Shown: one piece after another, positions 43,998-52,583 of the stretch
Numbering within the stretch: the stretch's first letter is position 1
How the letters are laid out: each line of letters begins with the position of its first letter
Assembly (NCBI GenBank): GCA_045593325.1
Contig: JAZNWL010000049.1
Location: forward strand, 25,953-89,952
Length of the DNA stretch: 64,000 nucleotides
DNA from: UMGS1484 sp045593325
Lineage (GTDB): Bacteria > Bacillota > Clostridia > Oscillospirales > Acutalibacteraceae
Direction: 5' to 3'
Notes under the pieces: model-generated
What the model was told of the DNA's origin: nothing
The model's input: only the letters and a program-made list of their open reading frames with translations
Database searches by the model: none
Made by a program: the position numbers and the translations under genes

Positions 43998-45422
43998 ATG
44001 GCAAAGGACAATAAAAAGGATGTCCAAGCCCGCCGCGCGGCCATGGAGCGAACCAAGGTCCGAAGCGGGGGAAAAGAGCAGGATGAAAAAAGCCGTAGGA
44101 AACAACAACTTCGGTTAGAACGGCAGGAACAACGTCTTGCCGACCGCTTGGAACGGCAAAATGCCAAAAAAGCGGCTGCTGAAAAACCCGCAAAAAAAGC
44201 GGAGAAAAAGGTTTCTGCTTCTTCCTGGGACCAAAAAATCAAATCCTTTGTGGCATCCCAAAAACGGGCAAAAACCGAGAAAGACCCAAAGGAGAAAGAG
44301 TTCCAGATTATTTTGGGCACCAAACAAAGAAAAATCCTGCGGGTTCTCAGCATCCTTTCGGTGGTGTTGGTGGCGGTGATTCTGGTGAACAGCCTGGTTC
44401 CCATCAGCATTTGGGAATATACTCAGAATATTTTTGCAGGCAGTGGCAGTGGGGATGGATTCCCCGTGGCAATTTCCCCTTCCAATACCAATTATATTGT
44501 CCCTGTGGGTAGTGACGTTGCCCTGCTGGGGGATTCTTCCCTTACCTTGTATAAATCCAACGGTAAGGTGCTGTTTGAGCGACAACACGGCTATTCCAAC
44601 CCTGCTCTTACCAGCTGTTCGGCACGGGTCATGGTGTATGACCGTGGCGGAAAAAACCTGCGGGTGGAAAACCGCGCCAAAACCTTGTTTTCTTTGGAAA
44701 CCCAAGGGGCTATTACCACCGCTTCCATGGCGCCCAACGGCTATTTCGGTGTGGTCACCCGAGGGGTCAACTATATTTCCGACGTTACCGCATATAATGC
44801 CGATGGAGAGCAAACCTTTGTCTGGCATTCGGCAGGCCGTCAGGTGTTGGGGGTTGCCCTTTCAGATAGCGGTCGGTATATGGCGGTCAGCGCTTTGTCG
44901 GTGGAAAACGGCCAGGGGGTAACCACCTTGTTGGTGTTTGATACCCGCAAAGGACTTACCCTGGCAGAAGAACGGTATGAAGGCAGTATGCCGGTTTCCC
45001 TGGATATGAAGGGTAACGTTACCGTGGCGGTGCTTAGTGACTGTATTACCTCTATTACCAAGTCAGGGGAACGGAAAGACCTTCCTTTTGAAGGGGGCAC
45101 CGTTACCTGTTACGATAATCATAACGACTACGGCACGGTGTTGGTGCTGGGGATGTATCAGGACAGCCGCAACAATCGGCTTTGGGTTCTGGACGAGGAT
45201 TTGGACGTGATCAGCGAAACCGAAATTGAACGGGAAGTGCTGGGGGTTGCGGCAAAAGGAAACCGCATTACCCTACTTTCTCAACAAAAGGTTTTGTTTT
45301 ACAGTCGGGGGGGCACACCCAAAGGGGAAAGTGACCTGGAATCCGACGGAAAATATCTGGTTTGCAAAGGCAATTATGCCATTGTTTTGGGAACCGATAC
45401 CCTTCAGGCGGTTTACCGCTAA
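43998..45422 (+). CDS. DUF5711 family membrane-anchored protein
   Basis: A 474-residue protein. Residues 1-110 are highly charged and rich in Lys, Arg, Glu and Gln, probably helical and cytoplasmic (DRLERQNAKKAAAEKPAKK). One membrane segment follows (ILRVLSILSVVLVAVILVNS). The rest is a beta-propeller-like outer domain with repeats such as SNGKVLFERQHGYSNPAL and TASMAPNGYFGVVTRG. The layout matches DUF5711 proteins of clostridia; their function is not known. The ATG at 43998 has only a weak ribosome site. Confidence 0.75.
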   Translation: MAKDNKKDVQARRAAMERTKVRSGGKEQDEKSRRKQQLRLERQEQRLADRLERQNAKKAAAEKPAKKAEKKVSASSWDQKIKSFVASQKRAKTEKDPKEKEFQIILGTKQRKILRVLSILSVVLVAVILVNSLVPISIWEYTQNIFAGSGSGDGFPVAISPSNTNYIVPVGSDVALLGDSSLTLYKSNGKVLFERQHGYSNPALTSCSARVMVYDRGGKNLRVENRAKTLFSLETQGAITTASMAPNGYFGVVTRGVNYISDVTAYNADGEQTFVWHSAGRQVLGVALSDSGRYMAVSALSVENGQGVTTLLVFDTRKGLTLAEERYEGSMPVSLDMKGNVTVAVLSDCITSITKSGERKDLPFEGGTVTCYDNHNDYGTVLVLGMYQDSRNNRLWVLDEDLDVISETEIEREVLGVAAKGNRITLLSQQKVLFYSRGGTPKGESDLESDGKYLVCKGNYAIVLGTDTLQAVYR

Positions 45423-45431
45423 CAAATGGGA

Positions 45432-45460
45432 TTGCAATACGGGAAGAACCGTGATATAAT
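45432..45460 (+). promoter_or_regulatory. Promoter of the cvpA-pgsA-clpE operon
   Basis: TTGCAA, 17-base spacer, TATAAT, 47 bases before cvpA. No CtsR box is present around it. Confidence 0.7.
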
Positions 45461-45507
45461 AATCGGAAGGGAAAATTTGTTTTTTCTGCCGAAAGGAGTC
45501 GAAATCT

Positions 45508-46203
45508 ATGACCATTTTGATTGATGTTTTATTGGTATTGATCATTGCTGTTGCCGCCTACATAGGATACCGCAAAGGCATTGTGAAAATGCTGTTATCT
45601 TTTTTGGTAATTATCGTTGCCCTGGCCTGCGCCTGGGGTCTTTCCGCCCCCTTGGCAAAAGGCGGCTATCAACTGTTTTTTGAACAAAGTGTTTCCCAGA
45701 CGGTGGATGCCGCTTTGGAAACCACCACCCAGGATGCTGTGGATGAGGCTGTGGAAAACCTCTTTGATTCCGACAGTATTTTAGGCGGCGTAGGCAGTTT
45801 GGTTGGCTTTGATACCCAAAGTGTTGTGGACTCGGTTACCGGGGATTCTTTGGAAAAGGTTGCGGTGACGCTGAAAGAAGACGTCATTAAACCCCCTGTG
45901 GTTTTGTTGCTTCGGGCAATCGTTTTTATTCTGCTGTTTGTGTTGCTTTGGATCGTTCTTTCGTTGGTTGCCAAAGCTTTGAATAAAACCGCCAAGTTAC
46001 CCATTATTAAGGGTGTCAATGCTTGGGCAGGCGGTTTTGTGGGCATCATAATCGGGGTAGTTTTGTGCTTCGCTTTCAGTGCCTTGCTGGGCGTGGTCAC
46101 CAAGATCAATCCCAACGGCATTTTGGGAATCACCCAAATTACCAAGGACAATTCGGTGGTATACCGCTTTTTAAGTGACTTGGTTCAAAATATTTTAAAA
46201 TAA
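45508..46203 (+). CDS. CvpA family membrane protein
   Basis: A 231-residue protein with four predicted membrane helices: IDVLLVLIIAVAAYIGYRKG at the start, another right after it, then VLLLRAIVFILLFVLLWIVL and WAGGFVGIIIGVVLCFAFS. The glycine motif IGYRKGIV is typical of CvpA/colicin V production proteins. A soluble stretch with regularly spaced Asp/Ser lies in the middle. The molecular role of the family in Firmicutes is not settled. It heads an operon with pgsA and a Clp ATPase. Confidence 0.82.
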   Translation: MTILIDVLLVLIIAVAAYIGYRKGIVKMLLSFLVIIVALACAWGLSAPLAKGGYQLFFEQSVSQTVDAALETTTQDAVDEAVENLFDSDSILGGVGSLVGFDTQSVVDSVTGDSLEKVAVTLKEDVIKPPVVLLLRAIVFILLFVLLWIVLSLVAKALNKTAKLPIIKGVNAWAGGFVGIIIGVVLCFAFSALLGVVTKINPNGILGITQITKDNSVVYRFLSDLVQNILK

Positions 46204-46240
46204 AGGTTAGTTATACTATTCGTGAAAGGAAGGGTTTCCT

Positions 46241-46846
46241 TTGAAAAACTCAATTTTTACTATCCCCAACATGTTGTCGGTTTTCCGTCTGTGTTTGATT
46301 CCTTTTATCACCACTACGTACAGCCGCGGCATGGAAATTGCGGCAACCATTTTGCTGGTGGTTTCAGGGTTTACCGATTTGTTGGACGGATTTATTGCTC
46401 GTCGGTTTGGCCAGATTTCCGATTTCGGGAAAATTCTTGACCCTTTGGCGGATAAATTGACCACAGCGGCGGTGGTGTTTGCTTTGGTGTTGCGCCATCC
46501 TCAGATCTGGTTGGTCTTGGCTGTGTTGGTGGCAAAAGAATTGCTTATGATGGTGGGCTCTTACGCCCTCATTAAAAAAGGTTCCCGCCCGGCAGAAGCC
46601 AAACTCTTCGGGAAACTTTCCACCGCCTTTTTATATTTACTCTTGTTTTTAATTATGTTGTCCGACGTGATTGCCGGGATCACAGGGAACCCCTTCCTAT
46701 CGGTTTTAGCCATCTGGATTTTGTCGGGCATCAGTTGTGTGCTGATGTTTTGTGCTGTGGCCCAGTATACTCATATTTATAAATGCATTACCAACGGCAC
46801 TTACAACATTCAGACCGAACAATTTGAAGGAGAAATTTCCAAATGA
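46241..46846 (+). CDS. pgsA: CDP-diacylglycerol-glycerol-3-phosphate 3-phosphatidyltransferase
   Basis: A 201-residue membrane enzyme of phosphatidylglycerol synthesis. The full CDP-alcohol phosphotransferase motif is present: DLLDGFIARRFGQISDFGKI followed by LDPLADK, with all its conserved Asp, Gly and Arg residues. Translation starts at a TTG (46241) after GGAAGG. The stop overlaps the clpE-like start by four bases (ATGA). Confidence 0.93.
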   Translation: MKNSIFTIPNMLSVFRLCLIPFITTTYSRGMEIAATILLVVSGFTDLLDGFIARRFGQISDFGKILDPLADKLTTAAVVFALVLRHPQIWLVLAVLVAKELLMMVGSYALIKKGSRPAEAKLFGKLSTAFLYLLLFLIMLSDVIAGITGNPFLSVLAIWILSGISCVLMFCAVAQYTHIYKCITNGTYNIQTEQFEGEISK

Positions 46847-49137
46847 CACCCAAACTTTGCAGCCGATGCAAAAAAAGACCGGCAGTGATCTTTATTACCA
46901 GAATGGAAGGGGAGCAATCCTTTCCTGAAAGCCTTTGCTTACAATGTGCAAAAGAATTGAATATTAAACCGGTTACCGACCTGCTGGATAAAATGAATCT
47001 GTCGGATGAAGATATTGAAGCCGCCACCGAAGAAATGACCCACATGATGGAAATGTTTGGGGGAGACGAGGAAGACGGCGAAGGGTTTATGCCCGGCGGT
47101 GCCGCTACCTTTCCCTTTATGCAGGAAATGTTCGGTGGGGAAAAGAGTGGGGATGAGAACACCCCCGAAAAAGCCCAAGAACCTGCCGAGAAAAACGGCA
47201 AAAAGGCTAAAAACCCTAACAATAAAAAAAGAAAACATCTGAATGCCTATTGCACCGATTTGACCCAGAAAGCCAAGGACGGTTTGTTGGATCGTATCGT
47301 AGGCAGAGATCGGGAATTGTACCGTGTGATTCAAATCCTTTCCCGTCGCAGTAAAAACAATCCTTGCCTGATCGGGGAACCCGGGGTGGGGAAAACCGCC
47401 ATTGCCGAAGGGTTGGCTTTGAAAATTGCCGCGGGGGACGTTCCTTCCAAATTGATGGATAAAGAAATTCATTTGTTGGATATGACCGCCCTGGTGGCAG
47501 GTACCCAATTCCGCGGACAGTTTGAAAACCGCATCAAGGGTTTGATTGATGAAGTCAAAGCCCAAGGCAACATTATTTTGTTTATTGACGAAGTTCATTC
47601 TTTGGTGGGCACCGGGGACAGTGAAGGTTCCATGAATGCCGCCAATATTTTAAAACCTGCCCTTTCCCGTGGGGAAGTTCAGGTGATTGGGGCGACCACC
47701 TTTAATGAATATCGGAAACACATAGAAAAAGACAGTGCCCTGGAACGCCGTTTCCAACCGGTGAAGGTAGAAGAACCCTCGGTGGAAGAAACGGTGGAAG
47801 TGCTGAAAGGCATTCGGGAATACTACGAAGCCTTCCATAAAGTAACGGTGTCTGACCGTATGATCACCCAGGCAGTGCAGTTGTCTGAACGGTATATTAA
47901 CGACCGCTTTTTGCCCGACAAAGCCATTGACCTGTTGGATGAAGCTTGTGCTTGTGCCGCCTTGCGGAACAAAGAGGCTGACCGTTTGTATGTTTTAGAA
48001 AAAGAACTGGCAACCCTTCAGGGTCAACTGGAAGAATTGGGGCAACCCCAAGGGGAAGACGGGGAAATTGACTACGAACAACTTGCTAACGTGAAATTCC
48101 AACTTTCCCAAAAGGAAGCCCAGCATCAGGAATTGCTTCCCAAAGCAAAAGAAGGGAAAGTTACCGAAGACGATCTGGCAAGGGTTATTGAATTGTGGAC
48201 GGGGATTCCCGCCGCCAAGGTGAAAGAAAGCGATCTGCAAAAACTTGCCAACCTGGAAGATCGTTTGAAAGAAAAAATCATCGGTCAGGAGGAAGCCATT
48301 TCTTTGGTTTCCATGGCTGTGCGCCGTTCCCGTGTGCAGATCAGCCCCCGCCGCCGTCCCGCATCCTTTATTTTTGCAGGGCCCACAGGGGTTGGGAAAA
48401 CCGAATTGGTGAAGGTTCTGGCAAATGAACTGTTCAATTCTCCCGAAACCCTGATTCGGCTGGATATGTCGGAATTTATGGAAAAACATTCGGTATCCCG
48501 CATTATCGGGGCGCCTCCGGGATACGTTGGTTATGACGAAGCAGGGCAGTTGACCGAAAAGGTTCGTCGGAAACCTTACAGCGTTTTGCTGTTTGATGAA
48601 ATTGAAAAAGCTCATCCCGACGTAATGAATATTTTATTGCAAATTCTGGACGACGGGCGGATTACCGATGCCGGCGGAAGAACGGTGAATTTTGAAAACA
48701 CCATTCTGGTAATGACCACCAATGCAGGCAGTAACACAGGCAGTTCCTTGGGCTTCGGGAAAGACCAGAAGGCTTTGTCTTCTGAAAAAACCCACAAGGC
48801 ATTGCGGGAATTTTTACGGCCTGAATTTATCGGCCGTGTGGATGAAGTGGTTTGCTTCGGCCAGTTGTCACAGGATGATTTCAGCCAAATTGCCGTACTG
48901 ATGTTACAGGAATTGCAGGGCTCTTTGGAAGAAAAGGGGTATTCCTTTACCTGGGATGATAAAACCCCTGCCTTCCTGGCAGAAAAAGCCTACGGGCAAA
49001 ACCGCGGGGCGCGGGATCTGCGGAACACCGTGCGCCGTTTGGCAGAAGATAAAATCGCCCAGGCACTCATTGCCCATGCCGACAAAACCGTCAGCGGGTT
49101 TGTGCTGAAGGAAAATGAATTAACCGTATTATTTTAG
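46843..49137 (+). CDS. Zinc-finger Clp ATPase, ClpE-like
   Basis: A 764-residue Hsp100 protein. Instead of ClpN repeats it has an N-terminal four-Cys zinc finger (KLCSRCKKRP and SLCLQCAKEL), as in ClpE and McsA. An acidic, Met-rich and Lys-rich linker of about 90 residues follows. Two AAA domains carry GEPGVGKTA and GPTGVGKTE. The second domain has YVGYDEAGQLTEKVRR and ends with the usual small C domain. It should unfold substrates for ClpP. Unlike Bacillus clpE it sits in the pgsA operon with no CtsR box. Confidence 0.88.
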   Translation: MTPKLCSRCKKRPAVIFITRMEGEQSFPESLCLQCAKELNIKPVTDLLDKMNLSDEDIEAATEEMTHMMEMFGGDEEDGEGFMPGGAATFPFMQEMFGGEKSGDENTPEKAQEPAEKNGKKAKNPNNKKRKHLNAYCTDLTQKAKDGLLDRIVGRDRELYRVIQILSRRSKNNPCLIGEPGVGKTAIAEGLALKIAAGDVPSKLMDKEIHLLDMTALVAGTQFRGQFENRIKGLIDEVKAQGNIILFIDEVHSLVGTGDSEGSMNAANILKPALSRGEVQVIGATTFNEYRKHIEKDSALERRFQPVKVEEPSVEETVEVLKGIREYYEAFHKVTVSDRMITQAVQLSERYINDRFLPDKAIDLLDEACACAALRNKEADRLYVLEKELATLQGQLEELGQPQGEDGEIDYEQLANVKFQLSQKEAQHQELLPKAKEGKVTEDDLARVIELWTGIPAAKVKESDLQKLANLEDRLKEKIIGQEEAISLVSMAVRRSRVQISPRRRPASFIFAGPTGVGKTELVKVLANELFNSPETLIRLDMSEFMEKHSVSRIIGAPPGYVGYDEAGQLTEKVRRKPYSVLLFDEIEKAHPDVMNILLQILDDGRITDAGGRTVNFENTILVMTTNAGSNTGSSLGFGKDQKALSSEKTHKALREFLRPEFIGRVDEVVCFGQLSQDDFSQIAVLMLQELQGSLEEKGYSFTWDDKTPAFLAEKAYGQNRGARDLRNTVRRLAEDKIAQALIAHADKTVSGFVLKENELTVLF

Positions 49138-49158
49138 TTGTTAAGGGGATATGACATC

Positions 49159-50415
49159 ATGGCAAATGTATTTGAAAATTACGAATCCAATGTTCGTTCC
49201 TATTGCCGCAGTTTTCCCACGGTGTTTGAACAGGCAAAAGGTTGCCTTCTTACCGATAAAGACGGGAAAACCTACGTGGACTTTTTCAGCGGTGCAGGGG
49301 GCGTAAACTACGGGCATAATCATCCCTATATTAAAGAACAGGTAATTTCCTATTTGCAGTCAGATGGGATCATTCACGCCTTGGATATGTATACCGGCCC
49401 CAAGCAAGATTTTATTGCCTGTTTCCAGGAAACCATTTTAAAACCCAGAGGATTTGATTATAAGATCCAATTCACAGGCCCCACCGGCACCAACGCGGTG
49501 GAAGCGGCTTTGAAATTGGCAAGAAAGGTCACAGGACGGCAGAATGTTTTTGCCTTGATGGGGGCATTCCACGGCATGACCATGGGGTCTTTGGCATTGA
49601 CCACCGACCGTTCTTCCCGGGAAGGGGCAGGGGTTGCTTTGCAAAACGTAACCCACATTCCCGCTCCCTATATGTTTGACGGGTTGGATACCCTGGCTTA
49701 CATGGAAACCTTGATTACCGATGACCATTCCGGGGTGGAAAAACCTGCCGCCGTCATTCTGGAAGCAGTACAGGCCGACGGGGGGATTTATCCCTTCTCG
49801 GTGGAATATCTGCAAGGTCTGCGGGCACTGTGTGACCGCCACGACATTTTGCTGATTGCCGATGATATTCAGGCCGGTTGCGGACGAAGCGGGAACTTCT
49901 TCTCCTTTGAACGGGCAGGCATTGTGCCTGACATGGTCACTGTTTCCAAATCCATCGGGGGTATGGGCATGCCCATGGCATTGCTTCTCATGAAACCCCA
50001 ACTGGATATCTGGCAACCCGGGGAACACACCGGTACCTTCCGTGGCAACCAACTTTCCTTTGTTGCCGCACGGGCAGGGCTGGAAGTGTTTATACAAGAA
50101 GACGTTGCCTCTCAAGTGGCAGAAAAAGAACAACTGGTTCGTGAATTTTTACAAGCAGAAATTGAACCCTTGCATGATGGTATTACCACCCGTGGCATCG
50201 GGCTGATCTGGGGGGTTGACCTTTCCGCTTTGGGTGGAGATGCTCTTTCCAAACAAGTAATGCAAACCTGCTTTGCCAAGGGACTTGTGTTGGAACGGGT
50301 GGGGAGAGATAACGCCGTTTTGAAGCTCATGCCTCCCCTTACTATTGAAAAAGAAAATCTTCTGAAAGGCCTGACCATTTTAAAAGATGTGTTGGCTGAT
50401 ATTGTGAAGGAGTAA
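49159..50415 (+). CDS. Class III aminotransferase, diaminobutyrate-2-oxoglutarate type (EctB-like)
   Basis: A 418-residue PLP enzyme. The cofactor Lys is in MVTVSKSIGGMG, and the Asp that binds the PLP nitrogen is in LLIADDIQAGCGR. The stretches FFSGAGGVNYGHNHP, FTGPTGTNAVEAALKLARK and AFHGMTMGSLALTTD are characteristic of EctB-type enzymes that make 2,4-diaminobutyrate from aspartate semialdehyde. No ectA or ectC is nearby, so ectoine synthesis is unlikely. Diaminobutyrate for another product is possible. The ATG at 49159 follows AAGGGGA. Confidence 0.82.
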   Translation: MANVFENYESNVRSYCRSFPTVFEQAKGCLLTDKDGKTYVDFFSGAGGVNYGHNHPYIKEQVISYLQSDGIIHALDMYTGPKQDFIACFQETILKPRGFDYKIQFTGPTGTNAVEAALKLARKVTGRQNVFALMGAFHGMTMGSLALTTDRSSREGAGVALQNVTHIPAPYMFDGLDTLAYMETLITDDHSGVEKPAAVILEAVQADGGIYPFSVEYLQGLRALCDRHDILLIADDIQAGCGRSGNFFSFERAGIVPDMVTVSKSIGGMGMPMALLLMKPQLDIWQPGEHTGTFRGNQLSFVAARAGLEVFIQEDVASQVAEKEQLVREFLQAEIEPLHDGITTRGIGLIWGVDLSALGGDALSKQVMQTCFAKGLVLERVGRDNAVLKLMPPLTIEKENLLKGLTILKDVLADIVKE

Positions 50416-50420
50416 TTTTT

Positions 50421-51122
50421 ATGAAAAAATTTCTTTGCCTTTGTCTTGTAATGGGTCTTATGTTAGCTCTTGGCGGTTGCGGGGAGTCCCAAACCAATTC
50501 CCCCTCCACCAATGCCACTTCTTCAGAAAACCATCGGGGGGATAATCCCTCTTTGGACACCACCAACAAGGAAGAAATCAAAGAAAATCAACAGTTGACT
50601 GCTGTGGGCATGCCTCCCTTGGCAGAAAACCTGCAACTGATGTATCAAGGGGCAGAAGAAATGGCTCGCGCCTTTACCCTTTGCTCTTTTCAGACCGATG
50701 CTTCCCAAACCATCACCATTGACGGTATGGATTATAATCCTATCATTGATTCCCGCTTTAATACCTACACGAAACTGGAAGCCTATCTTGCTCAATATTT
50801 CACCCAAGAGTTTATTGAGGAACAGTTGCTCAGCAAAGACAGTTGTGTGAAAAAAGCCGAGGATGACGTGGCGGCGGTAATTGCCGCTTCGGGCGCGGAA
50901 GATGCTTTGTATGCCGGTCACGTTTTCAGAATTGACAGCAAAACCGACAAGGAAATCCGTTTCACCGCAACGGTGTATTTTTCGGAAGAACCCTATCTGG
51001 AAGCCTATTTCTTCACCACCCCCGATGACCCTTCGGATTTTACCACCAAAGAATTTGCTTTCCAACTGGATTACACCGAAAAGGGTTGGCGGTATTCCCA
51101 ATTCCCCTTCTTGCGTGGGTAA
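50421..51122 (+). CDS. Lipoprotein of unknown function
   Basis: A 233-residue protein with a clear lipoprotein signal: a hydrophobic stretch ending LALGGC with lipidated Cys20. An Asn/Ser/Thr-rich spacer follows, then a globular alpha/beta domain (ITIDGMDYNPIIDSRFNTYT, EAYLAQYFTQEFIEEQLLSK). This middle part recalls the DL-endopeptidase-inhibitor-like or IseA-like domain found in Bacillus, but I cannot confirm that. The gene begins five bases after the aminotransferase stop, with GAAGGAG as ribosome site. Confidence 0.7.
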   Translation: MKKFLCLCLVMGLMLALGGCGESQTNSPSTNATSSENHRGDNPSLDTTNKEEIKENQQLTAVGMPPLAENLQLMYQGAEEMARAFTLCSFQTDASQTITIDGMDYNPIIDSRFNTYTKLEAYLAQYFTQEFIEEQLLSKDSCVKKAEDDVAAVIAASGAEDALYAGHVFRIDSKTDKEIRFTATVYFSEEPYLEAYFFTTPDDPSDFTTKEFAFQLDYTEKGWRYSQFPFLRG

Positions 51123-51130
51123 AATTTTCC

Positions 51131-51159
51131 TTGCAAATTTCCGCCATTTATGGTATAGT
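51131..51159 (+). promoter_or_regulatory. Promoter of the CorC-type transporter gene
   Basis: TTGCAA, 17-base spacer, TATAGT. It starts nine bases after the lipoprotein stop and gives a leader of about 145 bases before the gene at 51312. Confidence 0.65.
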
Positions 51160-51187
51160 GTTGAGCAATGAAAGTGAGGACTTTTTT

Positions 51188-51235
51188 ATGGAGTCGGACG
51201 ACGGTAACAGTACCAATTTGATTGTGAAACAATAA
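51188..51235 (+). CDS. Possible 15-residue leader peptide
   Basis: ATG GAG TCG to TAA encodes MESDDGNSTNLIVKQ. GTGAGGA lies 9-15 bases upstream. It ends four bases before a strong hairpin. Another short frame starting at 51168 overlaps it. Whether either is translated cannot be told from the sequence alone. Confidence 0.3.
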   Translation: MESDDGNSTNLIVKQ

Positions 51236-51238
51236 AAC

Positions 51239-51278
51239 AAAGCATACTTGCTTACCTTTGGTGAGCGGGTATGCTTTT
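51239..51278 (+). terminator. Hairpin (attenuator or terminator) in the leader of the CorC-type gene
   Basis: An 18-bp stem with a 3-base loop: AAAGCATACTTGCTTACC pairs fully with GGTGAGCGGGTATGCTTT, counting G-T pairs, then TTTTGTG follows. It stands between the promoter and the gene, so it could control read-through. Confidence 0.8.
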
Positions 51279-51311
51279 GTGTATTTTATGGAGATATTTA
51301 AGGAGATTTTT

Positions 51312-52571
51312 ATGAATCTGGTAACCTATATTTTGATCATGGGCGTGCTTATTCTCATGTCAGCCTATTTTTCCGCCACCGAAACGGCGTTTTCCTGTCT
51401 CAACAAAACCCGTTTGAAAACCCTGGCGGAAAAGGGCAGTAAAAAAGCAGCACTGGCGGTTTCCCTTTCGGAAAAGTATGACAGGTTGTTGTCTACCATT
51501 CTCATTGGGAATAATATTGTAAATATTGCTTTGGCTTCTATTGGCACTATGTTGTTTATGAAACTCATTGAAGATGCCGACCTGGCGGCAACCGTTTCCA
51601 CCGCAGTGGTAACGGTGGTGGTTCTGATTTTCGGGGAAATTTCTCCTAAAAGCATTGCCAAAGATGCCCCCGAACGGTTTGCCATGTTTTCTGCTCCCAT
51701 TCTTCGGGTGTTGATATGGCTTCTTTCTCCCTTGAATGTTTTGTTCGGACTTTGGAAGAAACTGTTGTCGTTGTTGATCAAGGTGGAAGACAAAGAAAAA
51801 ATGTCCCAGGAAGAACTGCTTATGCTGGTGGAAGAGGTTGAACAAGAAGGCGCCATCGATACCGACGAAGGGGACTTGATTCGCAATGCCATTGAATTTA
51901 CCGGACAAAAGGCGGAAGACATTTTAACCCATCGGGTGGACTTGGTGGGGGTCAGCCTGGAAGACAGCAAGGAAGAAATTGCCAAGGTGTTTTTCGACAG
52001 TCGTTTTTCCCGTTTGCCGGTTTATGACCAAACCATTGATAAGATCGTAGGCATACTTCACATGAAGGATTTCTTCACTCAGGACGGTATTTCTTCTGCT
52101 CCCATAACCGAATTGATGACCGAACCTTTGTACATTCAGGAATCCTTGATGATTGACGATTTGTTGAAGGAATTCCAGAAAAACAAAAACCATATTGCCG
52201 TGGTGGTGGACGAATACGGCGGTACCGTGGGGATTGTTACCATGGAAGATATTTTCGAAGAATTGGTTGGTGAAATCTGGGACGAACACGACGAAGTGGT
52301 GGAAGAATTTCATCAGCTGGACGATACAACATACCTGGTGGATTGTTCGGTGGATTTTGAAGACTTTGCCGAATTTTTCGGCATCGAAGACCAGACCGAT
52401 AACCGCTCGGTAGGCGGCTGGGTCATGGAAAAACTGGATAAGATCCCCGAGCTGCAGGATACCTTTACCTTTGATAATTTAACGGTGGTCATCACCGAAA
52501 TAGACTCTCATCGGGCAACCTATATTCAGGTAACGGTGGTGCCTGCCCAAGAACCGTTGGAAGAGGAATAA
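51312..52571 (+). CDS. CNNM/CorC-type transporter (hemolysin family) with CBS domains
   Basis: A 419-residue membrane protein. The N-terminal CNNM (DUF21) domain has ILMSAYFSATETAFSCLNKT and VLIFGEISPKSIAKDAPERF. A CBS pair follows at about 205-330 (LTHRVDLVGVSLEDSKEEIA and VVVDEYGGTVGIVTMEDIFE). The CorC/HlyC domain ends the protein. Relatives export magnesium or other divalent metals. The ATG at 51312 follows AAGGAGA by six bases. Expression may be controlled by the leader hairpin. Confidence 0.9.
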   Translation: MNLVTYILIMGVLILMSAYFSATETAFSCLNKTRLKTLAEKGSKKAALAVSLSEKYDRLLSTILIGNNIVNIALASIGTMLFMKLIEDADLAATVSTAVVTVVVLIFGEISPKSIAKDAPERFAMFSAPILRVLIWLLSPLNVLFGLWKKLLSLLIKVEDKEKMSQEELLMLVEEVEQEGAIDTDEGDLIRNAIEFTGQKAEDILTHRVDLVGVSLEDSKEEIAKVFFDSRFSRLPVYDQTIDKIVGILHMKDFFTQDGISSAPITELMTEPLYIQESLMIDDLLKEFQKNKNHIAVVVDEYGGTVGIVTMEDIFEELVGEIWDEHDEVVEEFHQLDDTTYLVDCSVDFEDFAEFFGIEDQTDNRSVGGWVMEKLDKIPELQDTFTFDNLTVVITEIDSHRATYIQVTVVPAQEPLEEE

Positions 52572-52583
52572 CAGGAGGGAACC

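Noticed and set aside
49159..50415. Ectoine synthesis cluster
   Set aside because: Only an EctB-like gene is present. No EctA acetyltransferase or EctC synthase lies on either side.
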